A stretch of 64,000 nucleotides of DNA from Xenorhabdus sp. BG5 (lineage in GTDB: Bacteria; Pseudomonadota; Gammaproteobacteria; Enterobacterales; Enterobacteriaceae): contig NZ_JADEUG010000016.1 of NCBI RefSeq assembly GCF_015163665.1, positions 1-64,000 of the forward strand, given 5' to 3'. The notes under the pieces are model-generated. The model had not been told where the DNA came from, did no database searches, and was given only the letters and a program-made list of their open reading frames with translations. Shown here in pieces: positions 23,077 to 30,888 of the stretch (within the stretch, counting starts at the first letter, position 1; the number at the start of each line of letters is the position of its first letter). Both the position numbers and the translations under genes were made by a program.

Positions 23077-23253
23077 ATACTGATCTACACAACAGAATCA
23101 GCCAATTTAACAGTGATTGCTAGTGATAACAATATGCATTTACTCCTAATGCGTGTGTAAATGGTTGAATATTCGAGGCGTCTCGCAATTCTCAACTGAC
23201 TACCTTTACATAACGTTACAATTACGCAATAAATATTATCGCTCCAAAACGGC

Positions 23254-23288
23254 GAAGCCCCCAACTACTGGTAATAGTCAGGGGCTTC
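23254..23288 (+). promoter_or_regulatory. attenuator-like hairpin before the second antirepressor
   Basis: GAAGCCCC (23254-23261) pairs exactly with GGGGCTTC (23281-23288) across a 19-base loop, followed by TTATA. It lies 36 bases before the antirepressor start and could attenuate transcription or control translation. Confidence 0.55.
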
Positions 23289-23323
23289 TTATACAACGTT
23301 TACCCTGTGAAGAGGAAGTAAAC

Positions 23324-24133
23324 ATGGTAAGTATATCACTTAACGAATCAAGTAAAACTATCAGTGTCCCATTTTATGGTTCAGATCTCTATGTTGTGGA
23401 ATACAACAATGAGCCGTATGTGCCGATGAAACCCATTGTTGAAGGCATTGGGATGGACTGGAAAAGCCAATTAACCAAGCTGAATCAACGATTCAAATCA
23501 ACTATGGTGGAAATCACCATAGTTGCAGCAGACGGTAAAAATAGGGATATGTCTTGCCTCGCCCTTCGCAAACTTGCTGGCTGGTTAGCGACTATCAGCC
23601 CTAATAAAGTCAAATCTGAAATCAGGGATAAAGTTATCCAGTATCAAAATGAGTGCGATGATGTGCTTTATGAATACTGGACGACTGGCGAAGTTAAAGC
23701 GAAAAAGACCACAACCCAAGATAGAACCCCTCTTCGCGGTCTGGTTAATACTCTGATGGGTAAATATGGAGTCAGTAACAAAAAGCTATTCCAAATGGTT
23801 CATCATGAGTTTGGGGTAGGCCATATAAATGAGTTAACCAGTGACCAGATCCCATCTGCGATAGAGTATCTGGCAACTAAAGCAATTGAAGGTGAGTTTT
23901 TGGGGCGAGAAGAGCTACCTATCCCTAATAGTTATTCTGGTTTTACTGGCAGATTATTAATGGAACTGGAAAATGGAGAAACACTTTACTCTCAGGTATT
24001 GACACCAAAACATCATGTTTCTACTTTAAATGAATTTATAGAAATAGCTCAACGTGCAGGTTACCTGTTGATACATAAAGACGCCATGAAACCAATGATG
24101 AAAGCATTGGAAGGTTATAAATTCAGCGCCTAA
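23324..24133 (+). CDS. P22-type antirepressor (P22_AR_N domain)
   Basis: 269 residues from ATG 23324, chosen for the AGGAAG site nine bases upstream and because the family's N-terminus begins here. The P22_AR_N pattern is LYVVEYNNEPYVPMKPIVEGIGMDWKSQLTKLNQRF (about 19-54), then MSCLALRKLAGWLATISPNKV and YQNECDDVLYEYW (about 103-115). The C-terminal half is a separate, unassigned region. P22 Ant with this N-terminal domain inactivates C2-type repressors. It is the second antirepressor in a row after the Mnt/Arc-like pair. Confidence 0.88.
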   Translation: MVSISLNESSKTISVPFYGSDLYVVEYNNEPYVPMKPIVEGIGMDWKSQLTKLNQRFKSTMVEITIVAADGKNRDMSCLALRKLAGWLATISPNKVKSEIRDKVIQYQNECDDVLYEYWTTGEVKAKKTTTQDRTPLRGLVNTLMGKYGVSNKKLFQMVHHEFGVGHINELTSDQIPSAIEYLATKAIEGEFLGREELPIPNSYSGFTGRLLMELENGETLYSQVLTPKHHVSTLNEFIEIAQRAGYLLIHKDAMKPMMKALEGYKFSA

Positions 24134-24137
24134 CACC

Positions 24138-24153
24138 AAGCCAAGGATGGCTT
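24138..24153 (+). repeat. hairpin after the P22-type antirepressor gene
   Basis: AAGCCA (24138-24143), loop AGGA, TGGCTT (24148-24153), just after the stop. The apex CCAAGGATGG resembles that at 23053-23076. Confidence 0.55.
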
Positions 24154-24169
24154 TGAATCACCTATCAGG

Positions 24170-24190
24170 TTTTACGAAATTTTCGTAAAA
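24170..24190. promoter_or_regulatory. palindrome upstream of relBE
   Basis: TTTTACGAAA T TTTCGTAAAA is a perfect 21-bp palindrome. A TTGCGC / TACAAT promoter-like pair with 16-bp spacing follows it, and the RelB start is at 24255. It is a plausible RelB/RelBE operator. Confidence 0.5.
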
Positions 24191-24254
24191 CTCATTGCGC
24201 CATAGATGCAATAATGTACAATGTAATACAAACGTAATTACACATGGTGATACT

Positions 24255-24509
24255 ATGAGCACAATTCAGATTAGAGTGGACGAAGAACTTAAAAGAAGTG
24301 CTTATCAGGCACTTGAAAAAATGAACCTTTCTCCTTCCGATGCAATGCGGCTCTTCCTACGCTATGTAGCAGAAAATGAAAAGCTACCATTTACAGAAGT
24401 ATCCGTAATGGTCTCAGAACATGACGAAGACGAAGATATTTTGGAAGTGGTTCGCGAGCGACTTAAAAATCCCGCTAAACGCATTCGGGTAAATCTCGAT
24501 GAAATTTAA
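24255..24509 (+). CDS. relB: RelB/DinJ-family antitoxin
   Basis: 84 residues from ATG 24255. The ribbon-helix-helix part reads IQIRVDEELKRSAYQALEKMNLSPSDAMRLFLRYV (5-39), the standard RelB/DinJ signature. The acidic C-terminal part wraps and neutralises the toxin. It overlaps the toxin gene by 11 bases. It is preceded by a GGTGAT site and a palindrome (24170-24190) that may be its operator. The pair sits between antirepressor genes in the prophage cargo block. Confidence 0.9.
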   Translation: MSTIQIRVDEELKRSAYQALEKMNLSPSDAMRLFLRYVAENEKLPFTEVSVMVSEHDEDEDILEVVRERLKNPAKRIRVNLDEI

Positions 24510-24792
24510 CATTGAGTTTGACGAGCGCGCTTTAAAAGAATGGCAGAAACTGGATAACAGTATCCGTGAGCAGTTTAAAAAGAAACTGAAAAAGTTACAG
24601 GAAAATCCTTATATCGAATCAGGAAGACTGCACGGCGATTTAGCGGGCTGCTTCAAAATAAAACTTCGCTCTTCGGGATTTCGCCTTGTCTATCAGGTGA
24701 TAGATGAAGAGATTGTGATCTGGGTTATAGCGGTAGGCAAAAGAGAGGACTCGAAAACCTATAAAATTGCCAGTGAGCGCATTGGGCGATAA
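24499..24792 (+). CDS. relE: RelE-family toxin (ribosome-dependent mRNA endonuclease)
   Basis: 97 residues with the RelE/ParE fold pattern: FNIEFDERALKEWQKLDNSIREQFKKKLKKL (N-terminal strand and two helices), SGRLHGDLAGCFKIKLRSSGFRLVYQV and VIWVIAVGKRE. The basic residues and the terminal YKIASER fit RelE toxins, which cut mRNA in the ribosomal A site. It is co-translated with the antitoxin upstream. A strong terminator follows at 24809. Confidence 0.9.
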   Translation: MKFNIEFDERALKEWQKLDNSIREQFKKKLKKLQENPYIESGRLHGDLAGCFKIKLRSSGFRLVYQVIDEEIVIWVIAVGKREDSKTYKIASERIGR

Positions 24793-24808
24793 ATAATCAA
24801 CTCATAAC

Positions 24809-24831
24809 AACCCGCCTCGTGCGGGTTTTTC
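24809..24831 (+). terminator. rho-independent terminator of relBE
   Basis: AACCCGC (24809-24815) pairs with GCGGGTT (24821-24827) across CTCGT, then T-run. The stem has the same sequence as the terminator of the TAC operon (19484-19506). Confidence 0.85.
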
Positions 24832-25374
24832 ATTCCCATATAAATAACGATTATTTTTAGCTGGTGGAATGTTCTATTTTTATATGCTAGCTTATTATCC
24901 GATTAAGCAGCTCTTTAAAACTCGGTGAGTACCAGCCCTGAATATGTGTTAGGGCATCCCCCTGAACAAGGGCTTATTTGCTCTTTAAACAAATTAGGTG
25001 TGCTGGCAAAGTGCACGCGATACCGGAACGCTCTAGGCTTTCTTGGAGCAACTTAAATCTTTTACAATTAATGCCCCGCCCGTGTGGGGAGCCTTCGCTC
25101 TTTAATATCACCGTGCTGAAAAAGCACAAACCATCTTAGAATTAGTGCATTCATTATATTTTCATCATCAAATTATAATGAGAGTAAATAATTTTATAGC
25201 ATAAACAGAAAAACTAACCTTACACTCATCCCATAATCTAAAACCACGCAATTAACCTATGCAATTATTTTTGCATCGGGCGTTTTTGCATGGATTTTTT
25301 CTACCTGATTAAACCAAATAAAAAAGCCAGCATTATGCGCTGGCTTGGTATCCCAATAAAAGGAAAATAACAAA
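24832..25374 (+). promoter_or_regulatory. 543-base leader with three boxA-like motifs
   Basis: No gene is visible here. GCTCTTTAA, the core of the NusB/S10-binding boxA, occurs three times: 24910-24918, 24980-24988 and 25097-25105; the middle one (TGCTCTTTAAACAA) is closest to rRNA-operon boxA. Short hairpins lie between them, for example CCCC...GGGG in CCCCGCCCGTGTGGGG (25074-25089). The stretch ends in a hairpin AAGCCAGC/GCTGGCTT at 25324-25346. It precedes the Rha-type gene and looks like an antitermination or attenuation leader. Confidence 0.5.
25324..25346 (-). terminator. hairpin, terminator-like on the minus strand
   Basis: AAGCCAGC (25324-25331) pairs with GCTGGCTT (25339-25346). The bases before it on the plus strand are A-rich, so read on the minus strand the hairpin is followed by a T-run. 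On the plus strand it lies 28 bases upstream of the Rha-like start. Confidence 0.45.
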
Positions 25375-26091
25375 ATGTTAAATGTAAATTTAGCAAATCA
25401 AAAAGCCGTTGTCACTATGTCCAGTATTGAGATTTCAGAGTTGGTTAGCTCTCGTCATGATAATGTCAAAGTAGCCATTGAAAGGTTGGCTAAACGTGAA
25501 ATTATCCGGCTTCCTGCAATGCAGGATTCCGAAATTATCAATAACTTAGGGCTTAAATCGAAAGTTCAACACTATGTGTTTTCCGGTGAGCAAGGCAAAC
25601 GAGATAGCATCATCGTAGTCGCCCAACTATCTCCAGAGTTCACTGCTCGCTTGGTTGATCGTTGGCAGGAACTGGAAAAACAATTGGAAGATAAAAAAGT
25701 TTTACCCAGCAACTACATTGAAGCACTAGAGCACCTGTTAGCCTCAGAAAAAGAAAAAATAACCATCGCCGCAGAACGCGATCATGCCATTGAAACAAAG
25801 GCATGGATTGGCAATAAGCGAGAAGCTACGGCAATGGCAACAGCTTCTGCGGCAGTGCGTGAAAGGAATAAGCTGGCCGAAATCTTAGGTGAAAGTAAAA
25901 AACGCGCAACGATTCTGGCTATAGAAAGACTGACAGGAAAAAAATATAGCTGGCGACCGCTGAAAAAATGGTGCTTAGAAAATAATACTGAGCCTCATCT
26001 AGTTCACGATGAACGCTTCGGCACGGTGAAATCATGGCCTGCCGAAGCATGGTTATCAGCATATCGAATTGATTTATCCAGATTACTTTAA
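25375..26091 (+). CDS. Rha-family phage regulatory protein
   Basis: 238 residues. The N-terminal Rha domain shows VVTMSSIEISELVSSRHDNVKVAIERLAKRE, then KVQHYVFSGEQGKRDSIIVVAQLSPEFTARLVDRW (about 64-98). A long helical linker follows and the C-terminal domain (AEILGESKKRATILAIERLTGKKYSWRPLKKW) is of the kind shared with antirepressors. Rha proteins modulate phage development; the founding one, in phi-80-like phages, impairs growth in hosts lacking IHF. AAAGGAAAA lies just upstream. It is the last cargo gene before the baseplate genes. Confidence 0.85.
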   Translation: MLNVNLANQKAVVTMSSIEISELVSSRHDNVKVAIERLAKREIIRLPAMQDSEIINNLGLKSKVQHYVFSGEQGKRDSIIVVAQLSPEFTARLVDRWQELEKQLEDKKVLPSNYIEALEHLLASEKEKITIAAERDHAIETKAWIGNKREATAMATASAAVRERNKLAEILGESKKRATILAIERLTGKKYSWRPLKKWCLENNTEPHLVHDERFGTVKSWPAEAWLSAYRIDLSRLL

Positions 26092-26096
26092 TTCAC

Positions 26097-26118
26097 ACCG
26101 CTTAACTGCGGTTTTTTT
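26097..26118 (+). terminator. rho-independent terminator at the end of the cargo block
   Basis: ACCGC (26097-26101) pairs with GCGGT (26108-26112) across TTAACT, followed by seven T. It is immediately before the first baseplate gene. Confidence 0.75.
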
Positions 26119-26140
26119 ATATCTGAAAACGAGGTGCTCT

Positions 26141-26887
26141 ATGCTCGGAATGCCAGACCTACCCAAAATGCCCGATATTCCCAACTGGAAAGGGGTTCCT
26201 GATGCTGCGATAGATGCAGGTATCAGTTTAGGCGGTGCTGCATTGATAAATAAACTGTTTGGCAATTACTGGGGGATATTCAATCAGTACGGTATTCCTC
26301 TTTTATTAGCCGATAGCGTGATATCCCTGCAATACCAGAACCAATATCGTGTGGTGAGTGCACCGATAGAGAACGGTTCATTTGCTACCTATAACAAAGT
26401 TGGAGAACCGTACAAAGTTACTGTTCAACTAAGTAAAAGCAGTGGTGGCACTTTAGAGCGAGGTGCTTTCCTGTCTCAATTGGAAATTCTGGCAAAAAGC
26501 ACACTGAAATTTCATGTAGTCACACCTGAATTCGTCTACACCAATGCAGCTATTGTCGGTTATGACATCGCAAGGGAAGCTAAAGACGGGGCGACGTTGC
26601 TTAAGGTGAATCTGCATCTTGAAGAAATCAGGGAAGTGAAAGTCAAATATGACAAAGAAGAAGTGAAGAACCCAGATGATGCCAAGAAAAAGGATACGGG
26701 TGACCAGACGCAAAAGATTGAAGCACAAGTGAATGACATCTTGAATGAAATTTTAGACAACGGAAAGACAAAATTAAAAAAAATAGGTGATTTTACAGGC
26801 GAAATTACCGGCGCTATTCAAGATGTTTGGAACAAAAAAGAGGAGTACCTAAGCATGGCGAAACAGCAAATGGGAGGCTTTCTTTAA
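26141..26887 (+). CDS. Dit-like baseplate/distal tail protein
   Basis: 248 residues from ATG 26141 (GAGG eight bases upstream). A hydrophobic/glycine-rich N-terminal region (AAIDAGISLGGAALINKLFG) precedes the core. The core, about residues 60-165 (VISLQYQNQYRVVSAPIENGSFATYNKVGEPYKVTVQLS), matches Dit-like tail proteins of myophages. The C-terminal tail is lysine-rich and helical. In the standard order this gene directly follows the tape measure gene; here the 8-kb cargo block separates them. It overlaps the next gene by one base. Confidence 0.82.
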   Translation: MLGMPDLPKMPDIPNWKGVPDAAIDAGISLGGAALINKLFGNYWGIFNQYGIPLLLADSVISLQYQNQYRVVSAPIENGSFATYNKVGEPYKVTVQLSKSSGGTLERGAFLSQLEILAKSTLKFHVVTPEFVYTNAAIVGYDIAREAKDGATLLKVNLHLEEIREVKVKYDKEEVKNPDDAKKKDTGDQTQKIEAQVNDILNEILDNGKTKLKKIGDFTGEITGAIQDVWNKKEEYLSMAKQQMGGFL

Positions 26888-27159
26888 TGCTGATAGAAAT
26901 AGCAATATCACCTATCCCGAACCAAACGACCTCATTTTCTATTGGTACGGATTTAATAGATCTGACACTGGAAACTCGACTAGGAAATATATTCGCTACG
27001 GTAAAACAAAACGGTGAATATTTAGTATGTAATCGTATTTGCAGGAACCTCACATATATATGTCGGTGGCTGGTATTTTTGGATATTGAGGGAAATTCAG
27101 ATCCTGAATATTCCGGCCTAGGCTTCCGCTACAAATTGGTATGGAATGATGAAATTTAA
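26887..27159 (+). CDS. baseplate plug protein, Pam3 gp18-like
   Basis: 90 residues from ATG 26887 (TAATG overlap with the gene upstream), almost entirely beta. The N-terminal IEIAISPIPNQTTSFSIGTDLIDLTLETRLGNIFATVKQNGEYLV and the C-terminal GFRYKLVWNDEI match the small baseplate plug family, which closes the bottom of the tail tube. It overlaps the hub gene by 14 bases. A longer frame beginning at 26827 lies within the Dit-like gene and is less likely. Confidence 0.8.
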   Translation: MLIEIAISPIPNQTTSFSIGTDLIDLTLETRLGNIFATVKQNGEYLVCNRICRNLTYICRWLVFLDIEGNSDPEYSGLGFRYKLVWNDEI

Positions 27160-28039
27160 TAGAAAAGTAATAAAAATCACCCTCACCCTTTCAGGTAAAG
27201 ACGAATCATTCACCTCCAGCAATCAAAATAAACTTTCCGCAACCGGTTTACGAATTAGCGCTGAAATTAACTATGGCAATGGTGCAATTTCACCTTACGC
27301 CCGAATTAAGGCCTATGGCCTGCCGATTGAGATGATGGAGAAACTATTGCGTAAAAAGTGGAATGTGTTAAAAGCGCTGAAAAATACCGTGACCATTGAA
27401 GCAGGGGAAGAGGGGGAAGAGTTATCGCAGGTCTTTAAAGGCGGTATTACTTTTGCTTACCCGGATTTCGGTGATGTGCCGAATGCGTCACTGGTGATTG
27501 AATCGCAAACTGCCGTGCTGGATAAAATGGCAGGGGCGGATGCTGAAAGCTACAAGGGTGAATATGATGTTGCCACTATGATAGAAACCATCTGTAAACG
27601 CATGGGCTACACCTTTGAGTCTAATGATGTCAGCGTGAAGTTATCCAACCCATATCTGAATGGGACTGAAATAGAGAAAATTCGCCAATTGGCTCATGCC
27701 GCGAATCTGGAACTGTATATCGAAAATAAAAACATCGCCGTTACTTACAAAGACGCGCCCCGGCGAGCATTGAAAATTCCCGTTATTTCACCAGAAACCG
27801 GGCTTATTGGCTATCCCACTCCTAGTGAGATCGGCATTGAGTTTAAGTGCTTCTATGACCCGCTGATTCGTTTTGGTGGCATTGTGCGCATTACTGATAG
27901 CCTCATCAATATTTGTAACGGAGACTGGCTGATTTATGGCATTCGCATTGTGCTGGAAACAGAGCAGGAATCAGCGCAATGGGCGATGGAAGTTTCAGCT
28001 ACACGACGAGGAGAAAAGAATGCCGCCATCAAAAAATGA
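27146..28039 (+). CDS. baseplate hub protein (gp44/gpD-like)
   Basis: 297 residues, beta-rich. Segments typical of hub proteins are SATGLRISAEINYGNGAISPYARIKAYGLP (30-59), then TVIEAGEEGEELSQVFKGGITFAYPDF, and MIETICKRMGYTFESNDVSVKLSNPYLNGTEIEKIRQLAHAANLEL, which resembles the late-control gpD fold. The hub is a trimer beneath the tube that carries the spike. Tandem ATG codons at 27146 and 27149 are equivalent starts. The gene overlaps its neighbours on both sides. Confidence 0.82.
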   Translation: MMKFNRKVIKITLTLSGKDESFTSSNQNKLSATGLRISAEINYGNGAISPYARIKAYGLPIEMMEKLLRKKWNVLKALKNTVTIEAGEEGEELSQVFKGGITFAYPDFGDVPNASLVIESQTAVLDKMAGADAESYKGEYDVATMIETICKRMGYTFESNDVSVKLSNPYLNGTEIEKIRQLAHAANLELYIENKNIAVTYKDAPRRALKIPVISPETGLIGYPTPSEIGIEFKCFYDPLIRFGGIVRITDSLINICNGDWLIYGIRIVLETEQESAQWAMEVSATRRGEKNAAIKK

Positions 28040-28709
28040 ACGAGTTTCACTTTATGATCCGCAGGCAACCGCAGGCGGAGCACTCAGTCAGGAAGCTATT
28101 ATCTGGGCGCTGATTGGCAAAATAGGAACAGTCACGATATGCAGGGTGGAGAAAGTTCGTGGCGGTGGCGTAGCGCCTGTGGGGTATGTCGATATCCTGC
28201 CCCTGGTACAACAAGTGGATGGTGCAGGCAATGTCTATGAGAACGCTACTATCTACAACGTGCCCTATTTCCGTTATCAGGGTGGTGCTAATGCCGTTAT
28301 TCTCGACCCGAAAGTTGGTGATTTGGGGATTTGCTTTACTGCCAGTCGCGATATATCCAAAGTGAAGCGCGTCAAAGGTTCAGCGCCACCGGGCAGTAAG
28401 CGCAGATATGATTTATCTGACAGCCTTTATCTTGGCGGCCTGCTCAATGGTACACCTAACCAGTATGTCCATTTTCTGGATAGCGGTATTAATGTTGTTG
28501 CTACAGGGGTAGTGAATGTCAAAGGCACGAAAATCATTTTAGATGCACCTGTAGAGACAACGAGCACCATTCAGGCCAAGAGCGATATCACGGACAACAC
28601 CACCACTAACTCCCTATCAATGGCGGGAATGCGGGCAGTTTATAACAGTCATACCCACCACGATAATGGGCAAGGCTCGAATACTAGCCCACCCAACCAA
28701 AAGGCTTAA
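28020..28709 (+). CDS. baseplate spike / cell-puncturing protein (gp138-like, gpV-type)
   Basis: 229 residues from ATG 28020 (AGGAG eight bases upstream; overlaps the hub stop). An OB-like domain (residues about 20-130: IGTVTICRVEKVRG, then VGYVDILPLVQQ, GDLGICFTASRDISK) is followed by a beta-helical spike (GINVVATGVVNVKGTKIILDAP). Near the end lies SHTHHDNGQG, an HxH-type motif that usually binds an iron ion at the spike tip. This protein pierces the outer membrane when the sheath contracts. Confidence 0.85.
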   Translation: MPPSKNERVSLYDPQATAGGALSQEAIIWALIGKIGTVTICRVEKVRGGGVAPVGYVDILPLVQQVDGAGNVYENATIYNVPYFRYQGGANAVILDPKVGDLGICFTASRDISKVKRVKGSAPPGSKRRYDLSDSLYLGGLLNGTPNQYVHFLDSGINVVATGVVNVKGTKIILDAPVETTSTIQAKSDITDNTTTNSLSMAGMRAVYNSHTHHDNGQGSNTSPPNQKA

Positions 28710-28711
28710 TC

Positions 28712-29065
28712 ATGCGAACATTATTTCTAATGCCTGCCACATGGGATTTAACTCTCGATGTGGCGGGGAATATTGCTATTGCCTCAGATCAGTATGCCAG
28801 AGCGCAATCGGTGGCGAATGCCTGCCGGGTGTTTTTGAAAGATATGTACTACTCACAGGGCGCTGGCATTCCCTATCTGGAGGAAATATTAGGCAAAAAT
28901 AGATACTCACTGGCAATGTACAGAAAAAATCTGGAGGATGCGGCGATGTCAGTTGAGGGCGTAGTTTCTGCCACAGCGGAACTGAGTACAGCAAATGACA
29001 GGATAGTGCGAGGTCGAATTAAATTTACTGATATTGACGGACGGGAGGGGGTGATAGAACTATGA
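28712..29065 (+). CDS. baseplate wedge protein, gp25/GP46-like
   Basis: 117 residues. The central part WDLTLDVAGNIAIASDQYARAQSVANACRVFLKDMYYSQGAGIPYLEEILG (about 11-61) has the pattern of gp25/GP46-like wedge proteins, which connect the hub to the tail fibres and sheath. It lies between the spike and baseplate J genes, the conserved order, and overlaps the next gene by four bases. Confidence 0.8.
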   Translation: MRTLFLMPATWDLTLDVAGNIAIASDQYARAQSVANACRVFLKDMYYSQGAGIPYLEEILGKNRYSLAMYRKNLEDAAMSVEGVVSATAELSTANDRIVRGRIKFTDIDGREGVIEL

Positions 29066-30252
29066 TACCGAAACTACAAATCACGCAGCAGGGGGTATTA
29101 GCGCCACCGACCGATGAGGTAATAGCGGGACTCTGGCGGCTAATGCAGTCCTGTTTTGGCGATAATCTCAATAAATCAATGGATACGCCACAGGGTCAAT
29201 TGGTCACTACTCTGACCGCTATCATCACCGACGAACGCAATTTCTTTATCAACCTCCTAAACAGTTTTGACCCCCGATATGCTGACGGCATGATGCAAGA
29301 TGCGTTGGGTTATATCTATTTTCTACAGCGTCATCGGGCGACAAAATCAGTCGCTGAAATCACGATTAACGGACTGGTGAGTACTGTAATTCCGGCTGGT
29401 TTTCAGGTCACAGATAATGCTGGGAAAACATGGAGTAGCCAGTCAGAGGCGATTATTGGTGATAACGGTATCGCAACGACACATGTTTATTGTGATGTTG
29501 CTGGCAGGTTTTCGGCCGCAATAGGTTCAATTAACCGTGTTGTTAAAAATATCAATGGCGTTGACTCGGTCATCAATAAAACGGCTGCTATTGTTGGCAG
29601 GGATGATGAATCACGGCAGGAGTTTGAACTGAGGCGGCAGGAGTCTGTCGCTATCAACGCCAAAAACACCAATGCCGCAACCTATGGCGCAGTATCTAAC
29701 ATTAAAAATGTCATTGATTGTTATGTAGTCGATAACCCAGACGATGAAACTATCACTGTCGGCCCAACGAATTATGAACTTATCAGGAACTCTATCGCGG
29801 TCTCTGTGGTAGGTGGTGATGATAATGAAATAGCACGACAGATTTTGGCTCGAGCCGGAACCGGTTGTTCTTTTGTAGGGAATACAACGGTCAAATATGA
29901 GGATACGGACAATTTCCCCTATATGCCGCCGAGCTACGACATTAAATTCATCCGGCCACATCATATCCCAATTGAATTCATTGTGACATTTGAGAATAAA
30001 TTGGGGTTAACACACCAAGATAAATTAGCTGTTCGCAATGCGATCCTGAATGAGTTTGAAACAGGCAGAGGTAAGGGAAGGATAGCTAAGCGGTTAATTG
30101 CCAGTGACTATATTTGTGCGACTGCGCTATCAACACGGGAGCGGTTGATATCGGTTCAAATAGCAAGGAAGAAAGGTGTACCGGCTAATTATTTGGATTT
30201 CGGTATTGACGAATTTCCTACGCTGTCCATAGATGACATAAGGATCGAGTGA
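29062..30252 (+). CDS. baseplate J-like protein
   Basis: 396 residues, the largest baseplate wedge protein. Its baseplate J-like core includes RHRATKSVAEITINGLVSTVIPAGFQVTDNAGKTW (about 92-126), the DESRQEFELRRQESVAINAKNTNAATYGAVSNIKNV segment (about 180-215) and the C-terminal LAVRNAILNEFETGRGKGRIAKR. It forms the outer wedges that trigger sheath contraction. It overlaps both neighbours by four bases. Confidence 0.92.
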   Translation: MIPKLQITQQGVLAPPTDEVIAGLWRLMQSCFGDNLNKSMDTPQGQLVTTLTAIITDERNFFINLLNSFDPRYADGMMQDALGYIYFLQRHRATKSVAEITINGLVSTVIPAGFQVTDNAGKTWSSQSEAIIGDNGIATTHVYCDVAGRFSAAIGSINRVVKNINGVDSVINKTAAIVGRDDESRQEFELRRQESVAINAKNTNAATYGAVSNIKNVIDCYVVDNPDDETITVGPTNYELIRNSIAVSVVGGDDNEIARQILARAGTGCSFVGNTTVKYEDTDNFPYMPPSYDIKFIRPHHIPIEFIVTFENKLGLTHQDKLAVRNAILNEFETGRGKGRIAKRLIASDYICATALSTRERLISVQIARKKGVPANYLDFGIDEFPTLSIDDIRIE

Positions 30253-30878
30253 TGCAGGATATTCGAGAAACGTTACTCAGCCAGTATGCTAACAGCCCCA
30301 CTATTTGCACTATACTCAAGTCCGTTAATGAAACCATAGATCCCAGAGTTAATACGGGTGAATTTTATCATCTGGCTGTTAATGTTCTTACGGCGAGAGG
30401 ATTTGGGTTGGATATATGGGGGCGAATTGTTGGCATTGGCAGGGATTTATCAGTACCTGATCCTAATATTGATTATTTCGGATTTAAAGAAACTGAGAAA
30501 TTCACTCCATTTGATAATACTCCGTTTTACTCTGGAGGAACCGATACGTCTTATATGATGGATGATTCGACATACAGAGATGTTATTTTAATGAAAGCAT
30601 TTTCCAATATTTTATACACAACAGCTACTAATATTAATAAATTTCTCAAATGTTGTTTTTTGCGAGGGCGCTCATATTATCTAATAACCGGACATATGGC
30701 TGCTAGATATGTATTTGAATATAGATTATCTGAATTAGAGAAAAATTTAATTTATAATCGTAAAATATTACCTCGTCCATCGGGAGTAAGAGTTAGTATA
30801 GTAGAATTACCATTAGGCGAATTTTTCGGATTTTACGGAACCGGATTTCAACCATTTGGTCAGGCGTCATTTGCATAA
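30249..30878 (+). CDS. baseplate wedge protein, DUF2612
   Basis: 209 residues. The N-terminal SQYANSPTICTILKSVNETIDPRVNTGEFYHLAVNVLTARGFGLDIWGRIVGI is the DUF2612 signature. The C-terminal third (from about residue 95) is much more AT-rich in codon use than the first part and ends in GFYGTGFQPFGQ, as in proteins that bind the tail fibre. It sits directly before the fibre gene, overlapping the baseplate J gene by four bases. Confidence 0.82.
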   Translation: MMQDIRETLLSQYANSPTICTILKSVNETIDPRVNTGEFYHLAVNVLTARGFGLDIWGRIVGIGRDLSVPDPNIDYFGFKETEKFTPFDNTPFYSGGTDTSYMMDDSTYRDVILMKAFSNILYTTATNINKFLKCCFLRGRSYYLITGHMAARYVFEYRLSELEKNLIYNRKILPRPSGVRVSIVELPLGEFFGFYGTGFQPFGQASFA

Positions 30879-30888
30879 TAGGTGAATA

